From assembly GCA_963573385.1 (NCBI GenBank), contig CAUYLG010071779.1:1-64000 (forward strand): a stretch of 64,000 nt of DNA, written 5' to 3'. Origin of the DNA: Cacajao melanocephalus. Taxonomy: Eukaryota > Chordata > Mammalia > Primates > Pitheciidae. The stretch's first letter is position 1. Every line of letters starts with the position of its first letter. The notes under the pieces are model-generated. The model ran no database searches. It was not told the DNA's origin and was given only the letters and a program-made list of their open reading frames with translations. Of the stretch, positions 11,931 through 21,870 are shown one piece after another. The position numbers and the translations under genes were made by a program.

Positions 11931-13084
11931 AGTGCCCTAGCAAGTAGCTCTGAGAGAGTCTACATAGATCAGGGCAGCTTGGGTGGACTGGGGTGGAAGT
12001 GCAGCAGAGTAGGGTATTCTGGCCTGGAAGTAGTTCTCCAGCAGCCTTCCCCACCCCCACGTTCCTGCCTGATACACTTCAGTCCTTACCTAGAGACTAC
12101 TGCAGCTATATCTCTCATGTCTAACATGGAGCCCACTTAGCTTTGGGGGGAATTGTCTTCCCTGCTTCATATCACAAAACTCTAGACAGCAGTTCTTTAT
12201 CTTCAGCTGAGAACTGTTTCATGCTCTGGCATAGCAAAGTGTCTGCAGACAGAGATAAGCTGTGTTTTCACATTTTTGTCTACAAAATTAATGATCTACA
12301 ACTACAATAAAACCATCATCTCCTGTCACCAGCAGGGATCACAGGACATTCTAAGCTTAAGAAAACGCCAGCAACACAAAATCTCAATGGCAAAAAGTGC
12401 AGATGTTTTTATTTTTCCTTTTCCTTCAATAGTGTTTTCATTTGTTAGAAACATGGAATCATAAAATGTTATTGTTGGAGGACTCCTAGGAGATTTTCTA
12501 GCCTAAATCCTTTATTTACCGGGAAGGGGATGGGAGACATGTTCAAGGGTACTGAGTCAGCAGGGGTGCCGGGTCCAGGACCGGGCCTCTCCATCATCAG
12601 CCTTGTTTTCCCTTCTTCAATTGCCCATCAGTATGTTTCAGTTCTCTGCCTGAGCTGGGGGGCCTGGCCCCATTCTTGAAAAGTCGGCTGCCGGAAGTTC
12701 CCCACCCCCCTCATTTCCTGCTGCCTCATCTGCAACTGCTGTCTCCAGACTCTGCTCCCTGCTCAGGACTCTGCTTCTGGCCACCTCCCTTATGCTTCTT
12801 TCAGACTCAGGGAACCTTTGAGGAAGGCTGACATTTCGCAGGTAGGCACCACGCAGTACACCTGCATGGTGTACCAGTTGTCAAAACACTAAAATGTTTG
12901 CATTCCAGTTTGTAAACAGCCACTGCCTGATCCCGAGTGGGCCCTCCTCTCTTCTCTTGACCATCAAATAATTCAGCAGCTGAGGGGTTAAGAACCTGCA
13001 GGGACCTCCAGGCCCCTGCTCTAGCCCTAAGGCAGGTATCTGTTCTAATACCTTCCTGATTGTTAAGTATTTTCAAGACAAGCC
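11931..13084. other. Unassigned single-copy DNA
   Basis: No open frame with coding character. Positions 12440-12560 resemble an ancient mammalian repeat of the 'gaatcataaaatgtta' kind, heavily decayed. Positions 12640-12800 are C-rich with a polypyrimidine look but show no defined site. Nothing else is recognised. Confidence 0.5.
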
Positions 13085-13255
13085 CTGATGAAGAGCATGG
13101 GCTGTGCAGCCAACCTGTCTGGGTTGAAACCCTGGTTTCCCTCCAGCTCTGTGATGGGACAGGTTGTTTAAACTCTCTAAGCCTCAGTCGCCCAATCTGC
13201 AAATATGGATATGCACTTCATAGGGTTGCTTTGAGAATCACACTAATAAAAATGT
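13085..13255 (+). mobile_element. MIR SINE
   Basis: Follows the MIR order: 'gagcatgggctgtgcagcc', 'ctgggttgaaaccctggtt' (decayed B box), the 'ctctctaagcctcag' core and 'tcatagggttgctttgag'. Most of the element is present. Confidence 0.85.
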
Positions 13256-13934
13256 TCTGTTTTCTATCTTGCCAGTTCTCACTGCTAGCACCTCAGACTT
13301 TCTCTCCATGTCCCTACATCAGCAGTGAGGATAACCTGGGGACTTGCCTTTGGGGTGTAAACAGCCGCATACCAGAGGCTGGGAGAGGACAGAAAGCAGG
13401 CTCTACCTGGGGATTTTTCTCCTGTATCATGCTGGTGAAGGCCACAACCTTCTGGGCCCTGCCCTCTGCCGGCCCCAGTTGACAACTCCTTTTTCCTGAG
13501 CAGAACCTCTGGCTCCAGTCCCTCAGAGCCAGCTCTCCCCTCTTGCCACCCATATTCCAACAATAGCCAGAGCTGTTCTCAGCCCATTCAATGCCTTTGT
13601 GAGAACTGAGAAAAGGTGGCCACTCTGGAAAAGTGTATGACTTGGACCATAGGCTTGATTTCAGGCTCCAATCACACTCCCTTGGCCAGGCACCCTTGTG
13701 CAGTGCACATCCTGTACAACTGTACATGGCATTCCTGTTGGCAGCACTCAGGAGCATTTAAGAAAAGTGCCAAGAGATTTGCAAACACTAGAGTCTGTAA
13801 AGAAACACCTAACTGCAATCAATAGTCTGCACTTTGCTTTATAACCAAACGGCATGACCAATGAAGTGTCCCAAACTTTTCATTTATTTTCCTTTGCTTT
13901 CACCTTCAGCCAACTCACACCAAATTGTGTCCCA
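13256..13934. other. Unassigned single-copy DNA
   Basis: Two overlapping minus-strand open stretches of 92 and 147 codons (13285-13757) share no family signature and have ordinary noncoding composition. No splice-site context supports them. An A/T-rich tail leads into the L2 relic at 13935. Confidence 0.5.
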
Positions 13935-14065
13935 AATTCTTATTATTTATTAATAATTATTTGTTGAAGGCTGACTGTGTGCCAGACTCTGAAGGTACAG
14001 ACATAATTACGACCTGAATTTTGTCCTTGAGGGGTCTGAAGTCTAGGAGACAGGCAGCTGCATAG
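13935..14065 (-). mobile_element. L2 3' end relic
   Basis: Reversed L2 3' end: 'ttatttgttgaaggctgac', 'gtgtgccagactctgaagg', then 'gtccttgaggggtctgaag'. Substitution load is high. Confidence 0.65.
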
Positions 14066-15119
14066 ATCTGGAGCTCCAGCCCTGGGCTCTCAGAACACTG
14101 CACTGGGTTCAAGGGAAGAAGGCCCTTCTGGGACTCGGATCCAGGGTGAGAGAGTGGCCTTGAGCAGGGAGAAACCAGTACTCTTCTCAGCTGGGCCTTT
14201 CTGGCAGGCTGCCCTTTGCTCTGACTTCAGAGAAGAGCTCAGTTTTCATCACTTCCACCTGCACCCTCCCTGGAAGTCCCTCAACTAATGCATTTCTTTG
14301 GGAGGCTGAGGCTGAAGACCGATGTCTTCACCAAGTTGGTCCCTGGAGGCAGGCTGCTGCCCCATTTGGGAGCGGACAGTGCTCTCCTTGCACAACTTCT
14401 CAATACAGTCACATCGGAGGAACAGCACATTGAACCTGTGCGGGATTTGCAGACGAGCAAGTTTTGCCGATGCATGCTCCTGGAACAGAATCACCTTTTG
14501 TACAGTATTCACGTAAAAGTTTCATTTAAAAGACACCAGCTGTGGTCCTACCCAGGTTTATTCATATGGGACCTTCACTGGGTCAACTTAATACTTAACT
14601 ACTGCTTATTATCCCATCAGTCTTCAGGGACAACCCATGATCTAATTGCCCAGCATTTATGTTGCTTGGTAACCACAAATAGAGAATAATAGTCCTTAAA
14701 GGGGCAGTGTGGAATTTCATGCTCCTGCAGTGAAGTACACTTCATTTCCCAGAGCACCCTGTGTTTTTTAATTCAGTGAATAAAAATGTGTAATGAATAA
14801 TTAATTATGTGCTTGGAGGCACAATAGCTGTCTACTTTTGAATATTCATCAGCGGCATTATTAATTCACTAGAAATCCCAGGGAGGAATGGGATAGGCTT
14901 TTAGCCTAGCTGGAGGACTTAAAGATAATGCTTTGCAACACGCACAAACTTTTTTAAAGCCGACTTTTCTTTGGGAGTTGCTTTCTGGGTAATTTTCTTC
15001 TTTTAAGAACATTTTGCCGTGGCCCGGATTCCCACAGAGCTGGTGGGACTCAGAGACCACCAGTGACCACGAACAAGGCCCACTCTGGAACTCCCGCCTG
15101 GAAAGTCCATTTATAACCA
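14066..15119. other. Single-copy island with ORF-like patch and AT-rich homeodomain-type motifs
   Basis: Positions 14285-14512 have an unusual number of CpGs (about seven in 230 bases) and a 75-codon minus-strand frame without family similarity that I recognise. Positions 14750-14870 carry several TAATTAAT/ATTATTAATT-like motifs within otherwise nonrepetitive sequence. This is the kind of composition seen in some conserved noncoding elements, but conservation cannot be judged from one sequence. Confidence 0.4.
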
Positions 15120-15237
15120 GGTCCCCTCGCCTCCGCGGCCCCGGCGTGCTAATGGGAGCAAGATGCCTGGCCTCAGAGGCTGGAGCCCGCGTTCACTCCC
15201 GGAGAAGAAAGCAGCGCGCGCACTCCGCCCTCACCTA
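15120..15237. promoter_or_regulatory. Small CpG cluster
   Basis: A run of roughly a dozen CpG dinucleotides within about 115 bases (CGCCTCCGCGG, CCCCGGCGTG, GCAGCGCGCGCAC). The surrounding DNA is strongly CpG-depleted. This is too short for a classical CpG island, but it is the densest CpG patch in the window. It could mark a weak promoter, enhancer or unmethylated element. No TATA box or initiator is evident, and no exon is recognisable downstream. Confidence 0.35.
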
Positions 15238-15539
15238 GCAAGGACCTTGGCCCTCCCTCTGCAGCCTGCTGCGTATCCTGCATGGCTCCTGAGTAGCCTT
15301 CGAGGCCACTGGTGTCAGAGTCAGGGCTGGGATCCAGGCTTCTAGGCCTCCCATCGAGTTCTAAACACAGCTGCCCAGGCACCTCCCTGCCAAGGGTCCT
15401 GTACTGTTTCCTCTGCAGTTTTCTGAACTCTTCCTCACCCTACTTTCTCCTTCAGCCCCAGAAAATCTTTCTGACCTCTGGATTGCGAGCTGCCTAACAC
15501 CCTCTCCTTCCTCCTCCCTTACTAACCCTACATCAAGGG
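15238..15539. other. GC-moderate single-copy DNA
   Basis: Pyrimidine-rich text downstream of the CpG cluster, with no repeat or site recognised. Confidence 0.45.
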
Positions 15540-15985
15540 GCAACATGGCGCCCTGCTGGACGATTACACTTCCCAGCACACCTTGCGAGGGAGCTCGTCA
15601 TGTGACTGAATTCTAGCCAATGAGAGGCATGTGGAGGTTGCTGGGCGGAGCTTCTGTGGAGTCTTTCTGAAAGCGGTGGAGTAGGGGTCCTGCTTGCTCT
15701 CAGCCTTTCTTCTTTCCTCCCGTCTGGGATGCAGAAGAGATGGTTGAAGGTCCAGTAGTCACGGTGGATCATGAGGAAACTGAGGATGGGAACAAGGTGC
15801 TTGGAGGTTGGGTAAGAAGGATAGAAGGAGCCTGGATCCCTGCTGACTATAGAATTCTCCCTCACAGGCTGGAATTGCCTCCTTCCAGCCTTCTTTCACA
15901 TGGAGAAGTGAACCTCTAACTTGTTTAATCTGGATTATTCTGGGCTTTCTGTTGTGTGCCGTGGAACCCAATCTTCAGTACTAAT
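15540..15985 (+). mobile_element. MLT1-type MaLR LTR
   Basis: Contains the MLT1 series of motifs in order: 'acacttcccagcac', 'tagccaatgagaggcatg', 'cgtctgggatgcagaag', 'gatagaaggagcctgg' and 'aacttgtttaatctgg'. The 5' end is approximate. No internal retroviral sequence adjoins it. Confidence 0.75.
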
Positions 15986-15986
15986 C

Positions 15987-16050
15987 TTTTCAGTACTAAT
16001 TCTCTCTCACTGGTGATGCTGGTGATTTGCCTGCTAGGTAGAATACCCAG
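15987..16050 (+). repeat. Local direct repeat, copy A (pair with 16806-16869)
   Basis: 64 bases that recur 819 bases downstream without gaps and with about eight substitutions by eye. It includes the shared core ACTGGTGATGCTGGTGATTT. The copy lies just after the MLT1 LTR. Confidence 0.85.
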
Positions 16051-16805
16051 GGAACTTGATGAAGATCCAGTTCCCCTTCCCAGAGTTCTGTCATTCTCCC
16101 TGCATTCTTTTTAGATGTTATAGCATTTATTCTTTACGATAGATGTGAAAATTTTTTGAAAATTAACATCTTTAATAATAAAAGATAACCTGAGCAACCC
16201 ACGCAGAAGTAGGAGCTTTATGCAAAGTTTTGTAAGGAGGACTGCAGAACTTCTCTGTGTATTTCCTTGGGACCTCAGAATTTTAACTGGAAAAGGCAGG
16301 CGGGGACTGATTGGTTTAAGGATCTCTCCCTAACTGTGGTTTGGAAAAGTTTTTTAATTTGAGAATTTAAATAATCAATAAAAGGATTATTCCAACCTGG
16401 TTGGTCCATGTTCTGGACTCCCATAGTTCATCATCTCTAAATTACTAAAGTGCACCAATATTTTATAGATTAGGGAAGGAAAAATTCTGCCAGCTATAAT
16501 TGTAAGATGCATCCTGATTTCAGAAATGTTAAATGTGAAGAAATTGCTTTTTAGATCAATGGAGTATGGTATACTTAACCATACGGTTAACTTAAGCATG
16601 ATTATCCACAACCAGTCACAGATACACTGCATAGAATTCTGCTGTTAACTTTCTGTTCTCCTCTTGCAAAGAAATAGGTGAGAACTTTCTGTATCCCAAG
16701 CAGATTTTGTTCCACAATAAGAATACCAGGAAGGACACCACTTTCTGAAAACAAACTCTTACCTATTTTGGAAAACGTATCTGTCTCTAGATTGCTCAAA
16801 ATTTA
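16051..16805. other. Unassigned DNA between the two direct repeats
   Basis: AT-rich, with no repeat family recognised and no open frame of note. It is enclosed by the 64-bp repeat pair, so it may be an inserted or duplicated unit of about 755 bases. Confidence 0.45.
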
Positions 16806-16869
16806 CTTTCAGTACTAATTACCTCTTACTGGTGATGCTGGTGATTTGCCTGCTCAGTAGAATGTCCAG
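16806..16869 (+). repeat. Local direct repeat, copy B (pair with 15987-16050)
   Basis: Second copy, in the same orientation. Similarity to copy A drops off quickly on both sides. Confidence 0.85.
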
Positions 16870-17520
16870 TGATGGTTACGTAGATTTGCTGTCACTCAGT
16901 CCTCTCTCCCTCTGCTCTTGAGCTCTGTGTTCTCTGTGTGCGTTGGGCAGGTTGCACTTGCATTTTGATGATAAGAGGGACTTTCTCGTCTCTTTATGTC
17001 AGATGCCATCGATGGCCTGAGCCCACTGGATCACTTGCAGCTGGGGTGGACTGTTTGTAGCCCACGGACAGCTTCCCACCTCAAGTACCTGAGATTCTCT
17101 TTTTCTCCCTTAGTGCCTTCCCCATTATCTCAGAAGTGGCTCAACCAGTGGTGGATGAATTCTCCAGCCTAACCCTTCTCTGATGGACAATTCTGAGGCC
17201 TGCCCACGTGGCTTCTCAGAGGGTCCCCAGCAGCGTGCAGGTCCAGATTCTCCCAAGGGTAACCCACTCCTTAGCACATGCTTATTGGGTTTCCTCCTTT
17301 CCCTGTTTGATTTTCCCGCTTCTTCACTTTAACTTCCTAGGATTCTCTCCGAAGTAAGCTACCTGCACCAAAGTCGTTTCACCAGAATCTGCTTTGGAGG
17401 GAACTCTTTATCAGAAAAAGCAACTTTCTTATTGGCCTCCAGGCTGAAAATGTTCTTCCAGTAGGCAGGAAAGTTGATACCATATAAAAAAAAATTTATT
17501 GTGGCTGCAGCTTAGGGGTT
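16870..17520. other. Mostly unassigned DNA with an ancient repeat end
   Basis: At about 17345-17415 the order 'gtaagctacctgcacc', 'tctgctttggaggga' resembles the end of an old interspersed repeat whose better copies are at 56222-56470 and 57145-57393. The rest is not recognised. Confidence 0.45.
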
Positions 17521-17950
17521 ATGACCTATTGTTTATGTCACAGTAATGGCTCCAGATGAGTCCACCCACTGGTCTCCATGCCTGCATGTAGTCCCCTCCC
17601 ACCTTGACTCTGGTCTAGGCTGTATGACTTTCTTTGGCCAATGAAACAACAGCAAATATGATATAAGTGGAGACAATAAGTGCTTGCACATTTGACTTTG
17701 TCTTCTTGAGGCATTTCTGCCAACATACAAAGAAGTCTGGTCTAGCCTAGTGGAGGACAAGACACCATCCCAACCAACTGAGGAGAAATGAGGCATCCCA
17801 ACTAACAGCCAGCACTGTCAGATGTGAATGGGGTTGCATTCATGTGGTGGCTCAAAGACACCAGACTCAAACTTATAGACATCCAGTTATTTTAAACAGC
17901 CCAAATGAGCAAATTTTTAGCCGATTAGATTGAGCATTATTTGCATACCC
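17521..17950 (+). mobile_element. MLT1-type MaLR LTR
   Basis: Carries the MLT1 markers 'gactttctttggccaatga', 'gtgcttgcacatttgac' and 'aggagaaatgaggcatccc', ending in a worn version of the 3' end. Ends are approximate. Confidence 0.65.
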
Positions 17951-18310
17951 TACAAAGCTGTGCCCAACATCAGCTAACCATAGGTAAGGTAAACCTTGCA
18001 GCTGTAAAGATCCCTAAATTTCAGCTCTCTGACCCAGACTGCCCTCTGGGCTGCTGAGTAACAACACCACCTAGACATGTAAGACTCCTCTCCAATCTCC
18101 CTCTTCCCCAGGAGTTCCCTAGCCCTCCTTCTTCCCTTTGCTCTTCCTTACCCTTCTGGCTGGTGGTCCCTGGACAGCGTCGTGCTGTGGTCAACTTTTC
18201 TTGCATGCAAACCTGTCAGAGTGGCACCCAAATAAAGTCCATTGTGTACTATCGCCACCTCATGGTTATGTCTTTTCTCCTGATCAGTCACAGAATCCCT
18301 CAAATCCACT
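17951..18310 (+). mobile_element. Class I ERV LTR-like segment, uncertain
   Basis: Positions 18020-18300 have a C/T-rich stretch, an AATAAAG poly(A) signal at about 18232, a 'gccacctcatggtta' block and a 'cagtgggggaag' end. This is the pattern of the R-U5 part of a gammaretroviral-type LTR. The family is not named and the left boundary is a guess. Confidence 0.4.
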
Positions 18311-18603
18311 ACAGTGGGGGAAGTCATAAAAGACCAAACCCACTAGGGCTGATGCCTTCGGACATATGGGCTGCTGAGAGGCTGCAAAAGCAGGGTATGA
18401 TGATGGAGTAGAGAGACCCAGAGCAAGGAGGCCAAAGGAAGGGGGCAGGGAAGACAGAAAAGTCTACTGGGGCTGGAGAGGGAAAAGCTCCCAGGAGTGG
18501 CAGAGTGTCAGAAGAAAGGAGAAGACAGTTGGTTTTAGAGTTGCTATAGATTATGTGAATAGTGGTCAAAATTCCTGTTTGGATTTCCCTGCTTTTAATG
18601 GGA

Positions 18604-18649
18604 CATTGTTTTGAGACTGGAATATTTGGGTTCCAGTCTCAAAACAATG
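18604..18649. repeat. Perfect 19-bp inverted repeat (hairpin)
   Basis: Left arm 18604-18622 is the exact reverse complement of right arm 18631-18649, with an 8-base spacer (18623-18630). The arm core is GTTTTGAGACTGG. Such a sequence can form a hairpin in RNA or a cruciform in DNA. It matches no transposon terminus that I recognise, and the stem does not extend beyond 19 bp. Confidence 0.95.
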
Positions 18650-20204
18650 AATATCTGTTACACAATGAATATTCTTCATATATATAATATACATATACAT
18701 ATACCTATATTTTTAAAAGCTCTCTAGTCCAGCAGTAAAAAGTTCCTGAGATTTTTCTATTTCTCCAAGTTCTTGACTGAGACATACTGTACTTGCTTTT
18801 AACAAGTGAAAACAACAGTATCCATGCAGTCATAACTTAAGCCATCATCATTTTCCTCAGCAAAGTCACACTTTTATGAAAGTTTGACAGGAAGTTTAAG
18901 TGCATGCATTTAGATCAATGAAGACTTTCTTGCATTTGTTCTTAGTTGAGTTGAGACTGGGAGTCATATTTACATGTATCTTTTACTCCCGGGAGTATAA
19001 CGCTGTGCTAATAATAACTGTAGGAAAGCAAGCAAACTCCACATTCTAGATTTATCCCCACTACCCCTGTGCTTCTTCAAGTGAGGAGTGGAGGAATCAT
19101 GAATAATAAATATGGAGATAAGAGAATGAAACTGGGAAATCAATTTACTGCAAAATATTTGCATATTTTATTAAAAGAAACTGTGTATGAAACCCGTAAC
19201 AGGGCGTGATGGTTTATATTTTGATTTGATGCATCTGTGCCGTGCCTCTGGGAGAAGTGACAGCACTCAGGCATCCATGCAGGACTTTCCTTTCCCATTG
19301 ATCTCAAAGACTTGTGGTGTATTAGGATTCAGAGGGACTGAATGTTGATTCTATGCCCCTCATTTTACAGAAAAGGAAATGGAGGTCTGGAGAAATTATG
19401 TAGGCTGGTGGCAGACACAAGATTTACCTGGAAGAAATTCCATTGCCCTCAAAATGTAAGAAAATGTGATAAAAGGATAAAGTAAGTAATAGAAGTGTGC
19501 GTAGCCATAGACTTTTACATCTTTGCTAAAAGTTAGGAAGATAAGAATCCTTGTCTCCTATTCTTATAAAAACACACTTAAACACAGACAAATGCACATT
19601 TGGATATATTTGACATCTCTCTTGACACAGATGGGAAAAAGCGTTCACTGAATATATGCGAGACATTCCTGCCACAACCCTTTCCCTACTCCAAGGACAA
19701 GTTATGGCCAGCAGATCCTTTTTCAGTGACGTGCTGGGAAAGTTGTGGACTTGCCTTTCCCCTCTCCAAACCCTGTCTGTGACGTAAAAATTTTTAAAAG
19801 AGTGATGTCCCCATTGGCTGCTGCTGATTATTTGACAATATGGGAAGCTTAGGAATTGCTACCCACTCAAAACCAGAAGGCCTGTGATGGTTGGCATCTT
19901 CCTTTTAGGTTGTCTGCAGTTCCTGTCATTTGCAAGACCGTAGTTCCATTTGGCGGCTTCCACTCTGGATTGATCTTCCCAGAATCCTTTCCTCTCTTTC
20001 AGATGTTGCCCTACAGATTTGTGATGCTGCATTGCTTATGGTCCCCCATGCTGCCCAGGAAGCTCCCAAGATTCGCGGCCAATACCTTCTCTCATTTCCT
20101 ATAGAGGCTCTTCCAGACTCTCCACTGTCCTTACCCTCCTTTTCTCTCAGAGTGTGACTGTGCCTCCTACTGGCTGGGATAAACAGGAGCTGTTTGGGTG
20201 CACA
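18650..20204. other. Mostly single-copy DNA with one MIR fragment
   Basis: 18660-18720 is an AT-rich ATATAC-type stretch. 19335-19420 resembles a reversed MIR core ('cattttacagaaaagg', 'gaaatggaggtctgg'). No coding frame or other repeat is recognised in the rest. Confidence 0.5.
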
Positions 20205-20300
20205 TGGCGAGCGTAGCTATTAGACTGCCTGCTTTTAGCATGGTGCCCGGCGTAGAGCAGCTGCTTGGTGCATGGTTGCCAAATGATTCAATTAATGAAG
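20205..20300 (+). mobile_element. MIR 3' part, low confidence
   Basis: 'ttagcatggtgcccggcg', 'tagagcagctgcttgg' follows the MIR 3' order (CAGTGCCTGGCACATAGTAGG), but it is short and decayed. Confidence 0.4.
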
Positions 20301-20479
20301 CAGCAACCCTGGAGGTGCAGGTCCAGTGGAGCCAGGGTTCAGCCACAATGAACACAGGCATCTGTGGATTAGGGGAAATGAAATAAACCTTTTGGGAGTA
20401 CCTTGTCTTAGAGTGGAAAGACTGGCATCTAGAGTGGAAAGACAGCTGTCCACATGACTTTCAGGAAATAATCCATCCT

Positions 20480-20860
20480 CCATCAATTCATTCATTCATT
20501 CATTATCCCATAAACCATCATTCAGCACTTGCCTCAAGCTGGACATCATGGTAGACAATGAGAATGCAGACACAGTGAGAAACATGCACTGCCTATAGAA
20601 TGCTCACAGTCTTGTACGAGACGTGAATAACTAAGCTAACATGGGATGAATAGTGGTGAGGCACGGAGTCAGGGGCAGTTCCAAGCAGGAGATTTCATTC
20701 AGCTAGGGCAGATGGTCAAGGATGACAGGGGCATTGGAGCTGGGGCTTGGCAGATGAGTGGGAATGTGGCAAGTGAAGAGAGATGGGAAGAGCAGGGGCC
20801 TCTTGTGGGCAGGAGGAAGCTGGGAGGGAAGTGACTTTTGAAGGTCTGAAGGATTAGGAG
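20480..20860 (-). mobile_element. L2 3' end, long copy
   Basis: Starts with the (ATTC)n of the reversed L2 tail (ATTCATTCATTCATTC), then 'cagcacttgcctcaag', 'cacagtcttgtacgagac' and a purine-rich part ('agatgggaagagcagg') that keeps the L2 order. Confidence 0.7.
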
Positions 20861-21714
20861 CCGTTGTGAATTTCTACCTACAGTGGAAAAGCTGGGGTGA
20901 GAATATCCTTTAGCCAGGCCATGCAGCCCCCATGAGGCTGCTGGGGAATCAAGTCCAGAGCGTGTCATCATTTCAGATGGAAAAGATGGCCGGTGAGAGG
21001 GGCACTGACAAGATTCCTGGTATCTGTTTGTTACTAGCCTTTGGAACTTGTGTCTCTGCCTTGGGTTTGCAGGACTCCTGGGCTCACTTGCCTTTGCAAA
21101 CCCAATTTGCCTTTGTGGTGTAGATGAGGAAATTGGGTCCAGAGAGGGCAAGACAGGTCCAAAGTCGCATACAGCCATGTGCAGCCAAAATGTTAGGTAA
21201 CATTACTCACAGAGGCATTCAGTGATGAAGTGAAAATAGTTTTAGAAAGAGAATGGAGGTCAGAGGGAAGAGAACCATAGGACCCCATTCATTAGAAATC
21301 GGGTCCCCACAGAGCGTTTAAAGATTGGAGTGAATAGCGGATGCTTCCTCTGCTTCTTGGGTCTACTTCTTCTAATACTAATGTACCCCAGCTGCCTTCT
21401 GGAGTATTACCTCTTCTCCTTGAAGGAGCTGTCATTCAAAGGGCCCTTTACTTCTCTAGATAAATAATGGGCACATGACCCAAGCTCAACCAATGAGATT
21501 CTCTCCTGAGATTTTCGACCAGAGACAGGCATGTATTATAAAAAAAGGGTTGATGCTGGTTCATCCCAACAGTGGCCTATGAGGGACACTATATAGTCCT
21601 GGCTATCTATAGAACCAGAGCTGCCCTGGTCCCGTTCCTATGTACCTAGTCTGGCTTCCCTTCACTTCTGTGAGGACCTCCATATGTGTGGTCTTTGGAG
21701 GGGCTGGTGGCTCC
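20861..21714. other. Single-copy DNA with a reversed MIR core
   Basis: 21115-21190 shows 'gatgaggaaattggg' and 'cagagagggcaagac', the reversed MIR core. 21470-21660 has a CCAATGAG-containing stretch of the sort found in old LTRs, but I cannot assign it. Confidence 0.5.
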
Positions 21715-21870
21715 CACTTAGCCTCAGTTTCTTCATTCGTACGGTGAGATAATAATTCCACCTTGCTGTGCTATTGTGATGATCAAGTGAGCGAATGGCG
21801 TAAATGAATGCATTCTGCAAACTGTAAAGTGCTCCAGGCATGGGAGCGGCTGTTGTTATTGTGAATATTA
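21715..21870 (+). mobile_element. MIR SINE
   Basis: 'agcctcagtttcttcattcg', 'ggtgagataataattcc', 'gatgatcaagtgagcg' and 'gtaaagtgctccaggcatg' match MIR from the core to the 3' end. Confidence 0.8.

Noticed and set aside
13085..13255. tRNA-like B box
   Set aside because: It is part of a MIR, a tRNA-derived SINE, not a tRNA gene.
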